From the NCBI RefSeq assembly GCF_947499065.1, contig NZ_CANMMT010000007.1, positions 114,681 to 178,680 on the forward strand: a stretch of DNA of 64,000 nucleotides, given 5' to 3'. The notes under the pieces were generated by a model. The model did not search any database. It saw nothing but the letters and a program-made list of their open reading frames with translations, and had not been told where the DNA came from. Numbering within the stretch: position 1 is the stretch's first letter; every line of letters begins with the position of its first letter. Source of the DNA: an uncultured Tenacibaculum sp. (GTDB lineage: Bacteria; Bacteroidota; Bacteroidia; Flavobacteriales; Flavobacteriaceae). Positions 24,286 to 33,347 of this stretch are shown one piece after another. The translations under genes were made by a program, and so were the position numbers.

Positions 24286-25413
24286 TTACCCTACAAATTC
24301 GTTTACAGTTTTAGTAATAAACGATAATTGCTCTTCACTTAATTCAGTGTGCATTGGTAAGGAAATTACCTCGTCTATTAACTGATTTGTAATTGTAAAA
24401 TCATCTTCATTATAACGATCATCCTGATATGCTTTTTGAGCATGTAACGGAACTGGGTAATAAATCGCATTTGGAATATTATTCTCTAGCAAATGTTGAT
24501 GTAATTCATCTCGTTTTCCGTTTGTAATTCTCAAAGTATATTGATGAAAAACATGAGTTGAGAAAACACTAATTGCAGGAGTAATAATATTGGTATTAGT
24601 AGCAAATGCTTCAGTATAATACATTGCAGCTTCTCTACGAGCGTCGCAATAAGAATCTAGTAAAGGTAGTTTAGCTTTTAAAACAGCGGCTTGTACAGAA
24701 TCTAAACGAGAATTTACTCCTACTACATCATGGTAATAACGTTTGTACATTCCATGATTTACCATTCCTCTTAAGGTGTGTGCTAATTCATCATCATTAG
24801 TAAAAATTGCTCCACCGTCACCGTAGCAACCTAAATTTTTAGAAGGGAAGAAAGAAGTAGTTCCTACATTCCCCATAGTTCCTGCTTTTTTCTTAGTTCC
24901 GTCAGAGAAAGTGTAATCAGCACCAATAGCTTGTGCATTATCTTCAATAACAAATAAGTTATGTTCTTTAGCAACAGCTAAAACAGCTTCCATGTTAGCA
25001 CATTGACCAAATAAATGTACAGGTACAATTGCTTTAGTTTTAGGAGTGATAGCTTTTTTTAAAGCTTCAATATCCATGTTGAAAGTGTCTGGTTCTACAT
25101 CAACTAGAACTGGAGTTAATTTTAATAAACCAATAACTTCTACAGTTGCAGCAAAGGTAAAATCAGCTGTAATAACTTCATCTCCTTGCTCTAAACCTAA
25201 TCCCATCATGGCAATTTGCAAAGCATCAGTACCATTTGCACATGGAATTACATGTTTTACTCCTAGATATTTTTCTAAATCAGCTTGAAATTCTTTAACG
25301 TAAGGACCGTTAATATATGCTGATGAATTTAAAACTTCTTGAATAGATGCATCTACAACATCTTTTATGTTTTGATATTGACTTTGTAAGTCAACCATTT
25401 GTATTTTTTTCAT
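24286..25413 (-). CDS. DegT/DnrJ/EryC1 (ArnB-type) sugar aminotransferase
   Basis: The 375-residue protein has the family motifs PCANGTDALQIAM for the PLP phosphate loop, IEDNAQAIGA for the Asp that binds the pyridine ring, and SFFPSKNLGCYGDGG with the Schiff-base Lys near residue 188. Members transfer an amino group from glutamate to 3- or 4-keto nucleotide sugars for LPS, capsule or glycoprotein glycans. The exact sugar is not readable. Linkage to galE supports a nucleotide-sugar role. Confidence 0.88.
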   Translation of the reverse strand: MKKIQMVDLQSQYQNIKDVVDASIQEVLNSSAYINGPYVKEFQADLEKYLGVKHVIPCANGTDALQIAMMGLGLEQGDEVITADFTFAATVEVIGLLKLTPVLVDVEPDTFNMDIEALKKAITPKTKAIVPVHLFGQCANMEAVLAVAKEHNLFVIEDNAQAIGADYTFSDGTKKKAGTMGNVGTTSFFPSKNLGCYGDGGAIFTNDDELAHTLRGMVNHGMYKRYYHDVVGVNSRLDSVQAAVLKAKLPLLDSYCDARREAAMYYTEAFATNTNIITPAISVFSTHVFHQYTLRITNGKRDELHQHLLENNIPNAIYYPVPLHAQKAYQDDRYNEDDFTITNQLIDEVISLPMHTELSEEQLSFITKTVNEFVG

Positions 25414-25461
25414 CTGAAAAATGAATTTTTAGAACATCAAAAATACGAATTAAATTTCTGT

Positions 25462-25469
25462 TATCTTTG
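25462..25469 (+). promoter_or_regulatory. -7 element of penicillin acylase gene
   Basis: TATCTTTG matches TAnnTTTG and lies 17 nt before the ATG, implying a very short 5' leader. The -33 TTG is not clear. Confidence 0.45.
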
Positions 25470-25486
25470 AAGAAAATCAGTCTTAA

Positions 25487-27871
25487 ATGAAGTTATTAAA
25501 AAGAGGTCTAAAAATTGTAGTTATTCTAGTTGTTTTATTAATCGTAGGAGTGTGGTTATTTACCAAAACATTACATCCAAAGTATAGTGGAGAGCTCGAA
25601 TTAGCTGATATTTCAAATAATGTTACTGTGTATTACGACGAAGTTGGTGTTCCACATATTAATGCAGAAAATCAAAAAGATGCTTATACAGCTCTTGGCT
25701 ATGTGCATGCACAAGATAGATTATGGCAAATGGAATTGATAAGAAGAATTGCAGCAGGAAGATTAGCAGAGCTTTTTGGCAAAGATTTAGTAAGAGTAGA
25801 TAAGTTTTTTTCAGGTTTAGGAATTGAAGAGGCTGCGAATAAAACAATTCAAAATTTAGATAAGAACTCTGAAGCTTATAAAATGACTGAAGCTTATTTA
25901 AAAGGAGTTAATCAATTTATAGAAGAAGGAACTACTCCCTTAGAATATTATTTAGTTGGAGTAGATAAAGAAAAATATACCATAAAGGATGTGTATAATG
26001 TGTTTGGTTATATGGCTTTTAGTTTTGCAATCGCACATAAAACTGATCCTCTGTTAACCGAAGTAAAAGAAAAGCTGGGAGAGGCTTATATTAATGAGTT
26101 GATGAATTCATATCAAGAGAATTTAACAATTAATAAATCAAATAATAAAGAAAAGATTCAAGCAGAGTTATCAGTTGCTGTTCAGGAAATTATGGAAAAA
26201 CTACCTGTTTCTCCTTTTATAGGAAGTAATTCATGGGTAATAGCTCCACAGAAAACAAAGAATGGAAAAGTAATTTTTGCAAACGACCCTCATATTGCAT
26301 TTTCACAGCCATCAGTGTGGTATCAGAGTCATTTAAAAACTCCTGACTATGAAATTTATGGATTTAATTTGGCTTTAATGCCATTTCCTTTGTTAGGTCA
26401 TAATAAAGAATATGCTTACGGATTAACCATGTTAGCAAATGATGATTTGAATTTTTATGTTGAAGAAAATAATCCAGAAAATGCTAATGAATATAAAACA
26501 TCTGAAGGTTATCAAAAATATAAATTAGTAGATAAAACAATTAAGGTAAAAGGAGGGACAGATACAACTTATCAGGTAAAAGTAAGTAAACATGGTCCTG
26601 TTATGAATGGCTTAATAGAACATGTTAAAGATGATAAACCAGTGGCGATGAATTGGATTTATACACAATTGCCTAATCAAGTGTTGGAGGCATCTTATTT
26701 AATGTCTCATGCAAAATCAATAGAAGGTTTTAAGAAAGGAGCATCTTATATTCACGCACCAGGACTAAATGTAATGTATGGAGATGCAAAAGGAAACGTA
26801 GGTTGGTTTGCTTCTGCTAAATTATATCAGTTAAGAGATCGTCTATCGTCAAGAATGTATTTAAATGGAGCTTCTGGTGAAGATGAAATTCAAGAATATT
26901 TAGATTTTAAAGAGAATCCACAAGCAGTGAATCCAACTTGGAATTATGTGTATTCGGCAAATAATCAACCAGATTCAGTAAGAGGTAAATTGTACCCAGG
27001 ATATTATCAGCCAGAAGATAGAGCTAAAAGAATAGTAGAATTGTTAGAGGCTAAAAACGATTTTACAAAACAGGATGTTGCTGAAATGATTTATGATGTA
27101 ACTTCACCAGCTGTTGCTGATATCTCTAAGAGTTTATTAGAAGGAGTAGATAAAGAATCATTGTCTCCATCAGCAAAAAAAGCCTATTCAGTTTTAAAAA
27201 AATGGAAAGGTGATTACCCTAAAGAAAGTGTTGGGGCTACTATTTACAATAGATTCCTATATGCGTTTTTAAAAGAAACTTATAAAGATGAACTGGGGAG
27301 TAGCTTTCAGTTATTTATAGATACTCAATTGCAAGACCAGGTATTGGCTCAGCAGTCTAAAAGAAAAGAGTCTGTATGGTGGGATAATATATTAACCAAA
27401 GATAAAGTTGAAACTCGAGAAGAAATCATTACAAAGGCTTTTACAGAAGCAGTTGAGTTTTTACAAAATCAATTGGGAGAGAATGTAGATAACTGGATGT
27501 GGAAAAGAGTAATTAGTGTAGAGTATGAACATGCAATAGGAAAAGCAGGAGGAGCTTTACGTAAATTTTTTAATGTAGGTCCTTTTGAAACTATTGGAGG
27601 TAATGAGGTGATTAATAATCAGATTTTTAAATTGGATAGTACAGGGTATTATAAAATTACAGCAGGACCATCAACTCGTAGAGTAATTGATTTTTCTGAT
27701 GTTGGAAATAGCATAGCTATAGTACCAACAGGTCAATCAGGAAATGTATTTAGTCCATATTATAAAGATCAGGCTCAAAAGTATGTAAACGGAGAGTTTG
27801 TAAAAATGAAAATAAATCAAACAGAGATTGAAAAGAGTGAAAATAAATTAGTCTTCATTCCAAGAAAGTAA
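25487..27871 (+). CDS. Penicillin acylase family Ntn-hydrolase
   Basis: The 794-residue protein has an N-terminal membrane segment or signal (about 7-27), then an alpha-chain region starting VTVYYDEVGVPHINAENQKDAY. The autoprocessing site is GSNSWVIAP near residue 248, where the second Ser becomes the N-terminal nucleophile of the beta chain. Asn and Arg positions typical of the family follow (FANDPHI; YSANNQP). Members hydrolyse amide bonds of penicillins, N-acyl homoserine lactones or acyl amino acids. The substrate here is open, with acyl-homoserine lactone quenching one possibility. It is divergent from the DegT-type gene. Confidence 0.9.
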   Translation: MKLLKRGLKIVVILVVLLIVGVWLFTKTLHPKYSGELELADISNNVTVYYDEVGVPHINAENQKDAYTALGYVHAQDRLWQMELIRRIAAGRLAELFGKDLVRVDKFFSGLGIEEAANKTIQNLDKNSEAYKMTEAYLKGVNQFIEEGTTPLEYYLVGVDKEKYTIKDVYNVFGYMAFSFAIAHKTDPLLTEVKEKLGEAYINELMNSYQENLTINKSNNKEKIQAELSVAVQEIMEKLPVSPFIGSNSWVIAPQKTKNGKVIFANDPHIAFSQPSVWYQSHLKTPDYEIYGFNLALMPFPLLGHNKEYAYGLTMLANDDLNFYVEENNPENANEYKTSEGYQKYKLVDKTIKVKGGTDTTYQVKVSKHGPVMNGLIEHVKDDKPVAMNWIYTQLPNQVLEASYLMSHAKSIEGFKKGASYIHAPGLNVMYGDAKGNVGWFASAKLYQLRDRLSSRMYLNGASGEDEIQEYLDFKENPQAVNPTWNYVYSANNQPDSVRGKLYPGYYQPEDRAKRIVELLEAKNDFTKQDVAEMIYDVTSPAVADISKSLLEGVDKESLSPSAKKAYSVLKKWKGDYPKESVGATIYNRFLYAFLKETYKDELGSSFQLFIDTQLQDQVLAQQSKRKESVWWDNILTKDKVETREEIITKAFTEAVEFLQNQLGENVDNWMWKRVISVEYEHAIGKAGGALRKFFNVGPFETIGGNEVINNQIFKLDSTGYYKITAGPSTRRVIDFSDVGNSIAIVPTGQSGNVFSPYYKDQAQKYVNGEFVKMKINQTEIEKSENKLVFIPRK

Positions 27872-27937
27872 TTTTTTAGGGAAGTATTTATAGATTCCTC
27901 TATCATAAGCATTCCAGTATAATAATTTATCTTCATA

Positions 27938-28213
27938 TCAAAAGACATAAACTTGTTCTCCTATCATAAAGGGGGATGAGTAATTGTCGGCATAACTTAA
28001 TTTCTGTATTATGTATTCGTTGTTATCTAAATCAATTTTTACGTATGGGTAATTTAATAAGGTGAAATCATTTCTAAAAGGCCCTTTTTCTTTTCTATAT
28101 TCAAATATAGTTGCTTTTATTTTTTTTGAATTATTTCGAAATTTGGTATATTTTATTTTGTTGTAAATTGTATAAACTAGAGCTAAGAGAATAATTATAG
28201 GAAGAATATACAT
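27938..28213 (-). CDS. Small membrane protein, apparently truncated by an in-frame TGA
   Basis: The 91-residue reading has one N-terminal helix (residues 2-18) and a short beta-rich domain. The TGA at 27940-27938 falls where Trp would fit (GEQVYVF-stop-YEDK). Beyond it the same frame stays open for about 29 codons rich in Tyr and Trp (YEDKLLYWNAYDRGIYKYFP) until a TAA at 27848-27850, inside the end of the convergent acylase gene. This looks like a TGG-to-TGA change in a 121-codon gene. Sequencing error, true truncation or a tolerated short form cannot be told apart here. Function is unknown. Confidence 0.6.
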   Translation of the reverse strand: MYILPIIILLALVYTIYNKIKYTKFRNNSKKIKATIFEYRKEKGPFRNDFTLLNYPYVKIDLDNNEYIIQKLSYADNYSSPFMIGEQVYVF

Positions 28214-28238
28214 AGGGGGTTGAGTGATCTTATTAAGT

Positions 28239-28811
28239 TTAATTGGCAGGTTTTGCGCTACCCACCAAGTTATGCTGTTTAATTATAAACTGTACTACTT
28301 TCCATTTTTTCACCTCTTCATAAATAAAATCTTGTTTGTCTGGACCATTGTAAGTTCCAGATATTTCGTATTGTAAATTTGAGTTAGGTTCAGATAAAGT
28401 GGTATGAAAATGAAAATCTGTTTTATGGGAAATGTTAGGTCGTAATTTCTTTACTTCTTCATAAGTCATTCCAACTTTTACTCCATACATGTCTGCTAAA
28501 TTGGTTTGAGCAATAATTTCATTAATAATACAAGTTTTTTGTTCATTCATAATGAAATTAAGAATAGTACTATCTTTTGAGACTTCGAAATAACGATAAT
28601 CAGGTCCGTCTTGTTGACCAACTTTAGAAGTAATAGTATAAGAAGGAAAAGCAGCTTGTAGGCTGTCTATCGTAATACATTCTTGTAGGTTAATCTTATT
28701 GATACCATTATTGGTAATGGAAAATTCAGTGGTTTTTTTAGAGGTTTTCTTTTGTTTACAACTTATTATAGTTGATATAATAAGTACAAGAAAAAATAGT
28801 AGCTTTTTCAT
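28239..28811 (-). CDS. Lipoprotein of unknown function
   Basis: The ATG at 28811 gives a lipoprotein signal (LLFFLVLIISTIISC, Cys18) and a 190-residue product. The longer upstream reading to 28898 overlaps the nitroreductase gene and lacks a signal, so it is rejected. The mature part has repeated beta-type segments and GVKVGMTYEEVKKLRP, as seen in proteins with a small alpha-beta repeat domain. A relation to DUF1131 is possible but not certain. It starts 2 nt after the nitroreductase stop. Confidence 0.7.
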   Translation of the reverse strand: MKKLLFFLVLIISTIISCKQKKTSKKTTEFSITNNGINKINLQECITIDSLQAAFPSYTITSKVGQQDGPDYRYFEVSKDSTILNFIMNEQKTCIINEIIAQTNLADMYGVKVGMTYEEVKKLRPNISHKTDFHFHTTLSEPNSNLQYEISGTYNGPDKQDFIYEEVKKWKVVQFIIKQHNLVGSAKPAN

Positions 28812-28812
28812 G

Positions 28813-29556
28813 TTATATTTCTTTATAAATTTCGTTAAAAGGAATTCTAAAACGTTCGCCATAAACCCCTTCAGGTTTTCGAATACCACATGAAACAATC
28901 ATATTGATTTCTGCACTACTTGGTATGTTTAATAATTTTTTAACTCTCCAAGTGTCTGAGCCTTCCATAGGACAGGTGTCGTAATTTTCGGCCGCCATAG
29001 AAAGCATAAAGGTTTGTGCGGCTAACCCACAAGTTTTATGAGCTACAATACGAATGTCGCTATTGCGGACTTCTCGATATATTGGTCGGAACAATCCAGT
29101 AATTAAAATCATTAAATATTTAAAAAAACCTAAAATCCCCATAAAGTCAGCGTAAGCGAAAGGTATTATTTTACCATAATAGTTGCGAGCTACTTTTTCT
29201 CTACTGCTTTGTTCAGATTTTGGATTGTTTTTGCCAAAAGTTTTATCCATAAAAGATAAGTTTGCTTTGGCTCGTTTTCGCCATAAATCCTTGCGAACCA
29301 CAAAAACAACCAATTGTTGTGCAGTTCTTGCAGCATTTTGATTAAAACATAAAGGAGCAATTTTAGCAATTGTTTCTTTAGAGGTAATATGATAAAACTC
29401 CCACAATTGCATGTTACTACTTGTTGGTGCTAAGCTAGCTTGTTGTAGGCATTTTTTTACGATAGCACTGTCGATGGTTTTTTCAGAGTCATATACTCTT
29501 ACAGAGCGTCTATAACTAATAGCTTCAGATACTGTTTTTTCTGTCATTCTACCCAA
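28813..29556 (-). CDS. Nitroreductase-family FMN protein
   Basis: The 247-residue protein begins with SYRRSVRVYDSEKTID, the FMN-contacting start typical of nitroreductases, followed by ASLAPTSSNMQLWEFY and the C-terminal MIVSCGIRKPEG. Such enzymes use FMN and NAD(P)H to reduce quinones, nitro compounds or enones in the cytoplasm. A stretch after residue 130 is hydrophobic (ILGFFKYLMILITGLF), which is unusual for the family and might give membrane contact. It overlaps the aldehyde dehydrogenase gene by 8 nt. Confidence 0.85.
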   Translation of the reverse strand: MGRMTEKTVSEAISYRRSVRVYDSEKTIDSAIVKKCLQQASLAPTSSNMQLWEFYHITSKETIAKIAPLCFNQNAARTAQQLVVFVVRKDLWRKRAKANLSFMDKTFGKNNPKSEQSSREKVARNYYGKIIPFAYADFMGILGFFKYLMILITGLFRPIYREVRNSDIRIVAHKTCGLAAQTFMLSMAAENYDTCPMEGSDTWRVKKLLNIPSSAEINMIVSCGIRKPEGVYGERFRIPFNEIYKEI

Positions 29557-30922
29557 ACTTCATTAATGATTTTAGCTGTTTTAACTTTCCTTTGTAAGGT
29601 GCATATCTAGTAGGTATGTCTAACCAATTTCCTCTTGTAACAACTCCTTTGTTGTGAGAAAAAGTGTCAAAAGTTTGTTTTCCATGGTATCCTCCAATTC
29701 CACTTTCACCTACACCACCAAAAGGTAATCTGTGATTTGCAAAATGGACAGTTGTATCGTTTATAGTACCACCTCCAAAAGAATAAGTTGCTATTATTTT
29801 TTTTGCAAAACGAGTACGAGTTGTAAACACGTATAAGGCTAAAGGTTTGTCGTAATTAGCTAAAATTTTGGCTATATCTTCTTCGCTTTCATAAGAGATT
29901 AATGGAAAAATAGGTCCGAAAATTTCACCTTTCATCACCTCACTATCTAAGCTCGGTTCGTCAATAATGGTTGGAGCTATATATCTATCTTCTCTGTCGG
30001 TTTGTCCACCAATAATAAAGTTTTCATTATCGAGCATTAGAGCTAAACGGTCAAAATTTCTGGTGTTTACAATTCTTGGGTAGTCATCAGATTTCTGAGG
30101 ATTTTCGCCATAAGCTTTTATCAACTCTTCTTTGAAGTGAGTAGTAAATTTATCTTTAACCGATTCGTGAATTAGTAAATAATCTGGGGCAATACAAGTT
30201 TGTCCACCATTTATAAATTTACCCCAAACCAATCGTTTAGCTGCTAACTTTATATTAGCAGTTTCGTCAACAATACATGGGCTTTTTCCTCCAAGTTCTA
30301 AAGTAACAGGGGTAATGTGTTCAGCAGCAGCTTTTGCTACTATTCTTCCTACGGGTACACTTCCTGTAAAGAAAATATAGTCCCATCGTTGGGCTAACAA
30401 TTCTTGAGCAACATCCACACCGCCTTCAATTACAGCTACATGTTTTTTGTCAAAAACAGCTTCTACTATTTCTTTGGTAATTCTACTTACATGAGGAGTG
30501 AGTTCTGAAGGTTTTAAAACTACGGTATTTCCAGCAGAGATAGCACCCAGTAAAGGAGCAAAAGCTAGTTGATATGGGTAGTTCCAGGGTGCAATGATTA
30601 AAACAGTTCCATAAGGTTCTTTGTAAATTTTTGCTGATGATGGAAAATTCAATAAAGAAGGTAAAACTCTTTTAGGTTTGCTCCAAGAATGAATATTTTT
30701 AATAGCCATTTTTAATTCAGCGAGTACTATAGAGGTTTCGGTCATTACTGCTTCGTATTCAGATTTTTTAAAATCATCATGAAGAGCTTTTATAATGTCG
30801 TCTTCTCTTTTAATAATTTCTTTTTGAAGCCTTTTTAAAGCATCTTTTCTAAAAGAGATATCCTTAGTGTGCTGTTGAGAAAAATATTTTTTTTGTGACA
30901 GAACGAGGTCTTTAATATTCAT
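29549..30922 (-). CDS. Aldehyde dehydrogenase (class 3-like)
   Basis: The 457-residue protein has the ALDH core: APWNYPYQLAFAPLLGA for cofactor binding, FFTGSVPVGR, catalytic Glu in LELGGKSP, and catalytic Cys in NGGQTCIAPDY. The length and C-terminal hydrophobic, basic tail match class 3 fatty aldehyde dehydrogenases, which act on medium and long chain aldehydes at membranes. It is directly downstream of an AlkB-type hydroxylase gene, suggesting oxidation of fatty aldehydes to acids in one pathway. That link is inferred. Confidence 0.9.
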   Translation of the reverse strand: MNIKDLVLSQKKYFSQQHTKDISFRKDALKRLQKEIIKREDDIIKALHDDFKKSEYEAVMTETSIVLAELKMAIKNIHSWSKPKRVLPSLLNFPSSAKIYKEPYGTVLIIAPWNYPYQLAFAPLLGAISAGNTVVLKPSELTPHVSRITKEIVEAVFDKKHVAVIEGGVDVAQELLAQRWDYIFFTGSVPVGRIVAKAAAEHITPVTLELGGKSPCIVDETANIKLAAKRLVWGKFINGGQTCIAPDYLLIHESVKDKFTTHFKEELIKAYGENPQKSDDYPRIVNTRNFDRLALMLDNENFIIGGQTDREDRYIAPTIIDEPSLDSEVMKGEIFGPIFPLISYESEEDIAKILANYDKPLALYVFTTRTRFAKKIIATYSFGGGTINDTTVHFANHRLPFGGVGESGIGGYHGKQTFDTFSHNKGVVTRGNWLDIPTRYAPYKGKLKQLKSLMKFG

Positions 30923-30926
30923 AAAG

Positions 30927-31958
30927 TTAAATTTCTTGTAGTTTTTTGTTCATTAATTTAAACCATAAAGGAGGAAAGAGTGCCACTAACATCATGCCAG
31001 GGTATCCTGTAGGCATTTGAGGACTTTCGGGTAATGATTTTAATATTTGATAATGCTTGCTTCCGTTATAATGATGGTCTGAATGACGAGATAAATTAAA
31101 TAACATAATTTTTCCAATTACATGGTCAGAATTCCATGAGTGTGTTCTTTTTACACGTTCATATCTACCCTTTTCATTTTTCTTTCTCAATAATCCGTAA
31201 TGTTCAATATAGTTGACAGTTTCTAATAATAAAATACCAAAAACAGCAGCAGCTAAAAAAGTTAAAAGCACATTAAGATTGAAAAAAAAGAAAATGCTAA
31301 AGATTAAAATGAAGTTACAAAATGTATAAACAAGCATTCTGTTTTGATGATGAAACCAATTTCTGTTTAAATTTTTCATTCGTTTGTTTTCTGCTTCCCA
31401 AGCTTGATAATAACTTTGGAAATGTGAGCGAATCCAAAAAGAATATAAAATTTCATTTTTTCTTGCAGTAGCAGCATCTTTAGGGGTGGCAACATTTAAA
31501 TGATGTCCTGCATTATGATAAGGTAAAAAGTGAGTGTTTAATGAAGTTAATAACAAAATCTCACCTAAAAATTCATCAAATCTATTATTTCTGTGACCTA
31601 ATTCGTGTCCAACATTTAAGCCAATAACTCCACACATAAGACCCATAGCAGAAATTTTACCAATGTAATCTAGTGTAGTCAATTCTGGTTCTTGAATTAT
31701 ATAAAAGAACCAAACTAAAAAGATTAATTGTATAGGAATGGTTAAATATAAAATGTAGGTATATAATTTGTTTTCTTTCTCAGCTTTTTCTTGCTCTTTT
31801 TCGAAGTTTTCTTTGTCTGGTTTAAATAGAAGTTCTAATAATGGTACAAACCCAAAAAAGGTAATCAAAGGTAATACAGTTAGCCAACCGTTATTTGTAA
31901 AAGAAATGTATACGGTGATAGGGAGTATTAAAATTGATAAAAATTTAAGGGCTTTCAT
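30927..31958 (-). CDS. alkB: AlkB-type alkane 1-monooxygenase
   Basis: The ATG at 31958 gives 343 residues with six helices. The longer ORF to 32003 runs into the RluA gene and is rejected. The non-haem diiron histidine boxes are HELGHR, HNAGHH and RHSDHH, and the AlkB-specific NYIEHYGLLR is also present, which separates it from ordinary fatty acid desaturases. AlkB hydroxylates terminal carbons of medium or long alkanes using rubredoxin. No rubredoxin gene lies in this window. The following aldehyde dehydrogenase fits the downstream step. Confidence 0.85.
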   Translation of the reverse strand: MKALKFLSILILPITVYISFTNNGWLTVLPLITFFGFVPLLELLFKPDKENFEKEQEKAEKENKLYTYILYLTIPIQLIFLVWFFYIIQEPELTTLDYIGKISAMGLMCGVIGLNVGHELGHRNNRFDEFLGEILLLTSLNTHFLPYHNAGHHLNVATPKDAATARKNEILYSFWIRSHFQSYYQAWEAENKRMKNLNRNWFHHQNRMLVYTFCNFILIFSIFFFFNLNVLLTFLAAAVFGILLLETVNYIEHYGLLRKKNEKGRYERVKRTHSWNSDHVIGKIMLFNLSRHSDHHYNGSKHYQILKSLPESPQMPTGYPGMMLVALFPPLWFKLMNKKLQEI

Positions 31959-31984
31959 GGTTGAAATTTCCCTAAAGATACAAA

Positions 31985-32671
31985 TTACAAACAAGCATCC
32001 CAAATAGGGTCTGATGGAGTTGGAGCAATTACTTTAATTAATTCTTTGCTTACGGGGTGAGTGAATTTAATTTTTCTTGCGTGAAGATGAATGCTTCCGT
32101 CTTTATTACTTCTTTTGGCTCCGTACTTTAAGTCTCCTTTTATAGTGGAACCAATGTTAGATAATTGTACTCGAATTTGATGGTGACGACCAGTTTCCAA
32201 ATCAATTTCTAATAAAGAATAATTGTCTAGTTTTTTTAAAACTTGATAATGTAAAATGGCTTTTTTACTTCCGTCAATTTCTTTAGAGTAAGCGGTTGAT
32301 TTGTTGTTTTTAGGGTTTTTCTTTAAGAAATTAATTAGAGTGTTTGTTGGTTTTTTAGGTTGATTTTTAACAACAGCCCAATATGTTTTCTGTATTGTTT
32401 TTTCTCTAAGCATTTTGTTTAAGCGTTCTAATGCTTTTGATGTTCTAGCATATATAACAATGCCAGAAGTAGGTCTGTCAAGTCTATGAACAGTACCTAA
32501 AAAAACAGCTCCAGGTTTATTATATTTTATTTTAATGTATTCTTTAACAACATCAGACAAAGGTTTGTCTCCAGTTTTATCACCTTGAACAATATCTCCA
32601 GCACGTTTATTTACTATAATAATATGATTATCCTCGTGTAAAACTTGCAGATTATTTTTGGTAGAATACAT
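31985..32671 (-). CDS. RluA-family pseudouridine synthase
   Basis: The 228-residue protein has the catalytic motif VHRLDRPTSGIVIYA with the conserved Asp near residue 63, and the later RHHQIRVQLSNIG. The absence of an S4 domain and short length fit RluA/TruC-like enzymes that make pseudouridine in rRNA or tRNA. The precise target base is unknown. It lies 36 nt downstream of engB. Confidence 0.88.
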   Translation of the reverse strand: MYSTKNNLQVLHEDNHIIIVNKRAGDIVQGDKTGDKPLSDVVKEYIKIKYNKPGAVFLGTVHRLDRPTSGIVIYARTSKALERLNKMLREKTIQKTYWAVVKNQPKKPTNTLINFLKKNPKNNKSTAYSKEIDGSKKAILHYQVLKKLDNYSLLEIDLETGRHHQIRVQLSNIGSTIKGDLKYGAKRSNKDGSIHLHARKIKFTHPVSKELIKVIAPTPSDPIWDACL

Positions 32672-32707
32672 TTTTAGAAATTATAATCAATAAATAAAAA
32701 AATGGTT

Positions 32708-33319
32708 TTATTTAAAGTTTTCAGCTACATCTTGATTAACTCCGTCAATAAAATTAAGGAATTCATCTCTACCAAATCCAGTTGAAGAGGAAGTAACAAA
32801 AGACATTGGAAGTTCTTCCCAAAATTGAAGTAATTTCTTTTTGTAGGTAGTTATTTGCTTGTTTAATTTAGAGCTTCCTAGTTTATCAGCTTTGGTAAAC
32901 ACGATACAGAAAGGAATACGATTTTTTCCTAAAAACTCCATGAACTCTAAATCTATTTTTTGAGGGTCATGTCGGCTGTCAACTAGAACAAAAGTGCAAA
33001 CTAATTGCTCTCTTTCTTTGAAGTAATTTTCAATAAAATATTGAAAAATAGTTCTTTTCTTTTTAGAAACTTGAGCATATCCATAACCAGGTAAATCCAC
33101 TAAAAACCATTCGTTATTAATTTTAAAATGATTTATTAGCTGTGTTTTTCCTGGTTTTCCAGAAATTTTTGCTAAATCTTTTCGCTCCATTAACATATTA
33201 ATTAACGAAGATTTACCAACGTTAGATCTACCGATAAAAGCATATTCCGGTATTCTGTCTTTTGGAGCTTTAGTAACATTACTGTTACTCATTACAAATT
33301 CAGCAGATTTTATTTTCAT
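32708..33319 (-). CDS. engB: Ribosome biogenesis GTPase EngB/YsxC
   Basis: The 203-residue protein shows the G motifs in order: G1 GRSNVGKSS (about 33-41), G3 DLPGYGYA, G4 TKAD, with the switch segment SGKPGKTQLINHF. Length is typical of YihA/YsxC, a GTPase needed for late 50S ribosome assembly. It sits in the minus-strand series upstream of the rluA-type gene. Confidence 0.93.
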   Translation of the reverse strand: MKIKSAEFVMSNSNVTKAPKDRIPEYAFIGRSNVGKSSLINMLMERKDLAKISGKPGKTQLINHFKINNEWFLVDLPGYGYAQVSKKKRTIFQYFIENYFKEREQLVCTFVLVDSRHDPQKIDLEFMEFLGKNRIPFCIVFTKADKLGSSKLNKQITTYKKKLLQFWEELPMSFVTSSSTGFGRDEFLNFIDGVNQDVAENFK

Positions 33320-33347
33320 AAATATAGATTTAGCCTATTAAAAGCTA

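Noticed and set aside
28812..28898. Longer start for the lipoprotein at 28239-28811
   Set aside because: The extension overlaps the nitroreductase gene and removes the lipoprotein signal from the N-terminus.
31959..32003. Fifteen extra N-terminal codons for AlkB
   Set aside because: They overlap the end of the RluA gene and precede the normal first helix.
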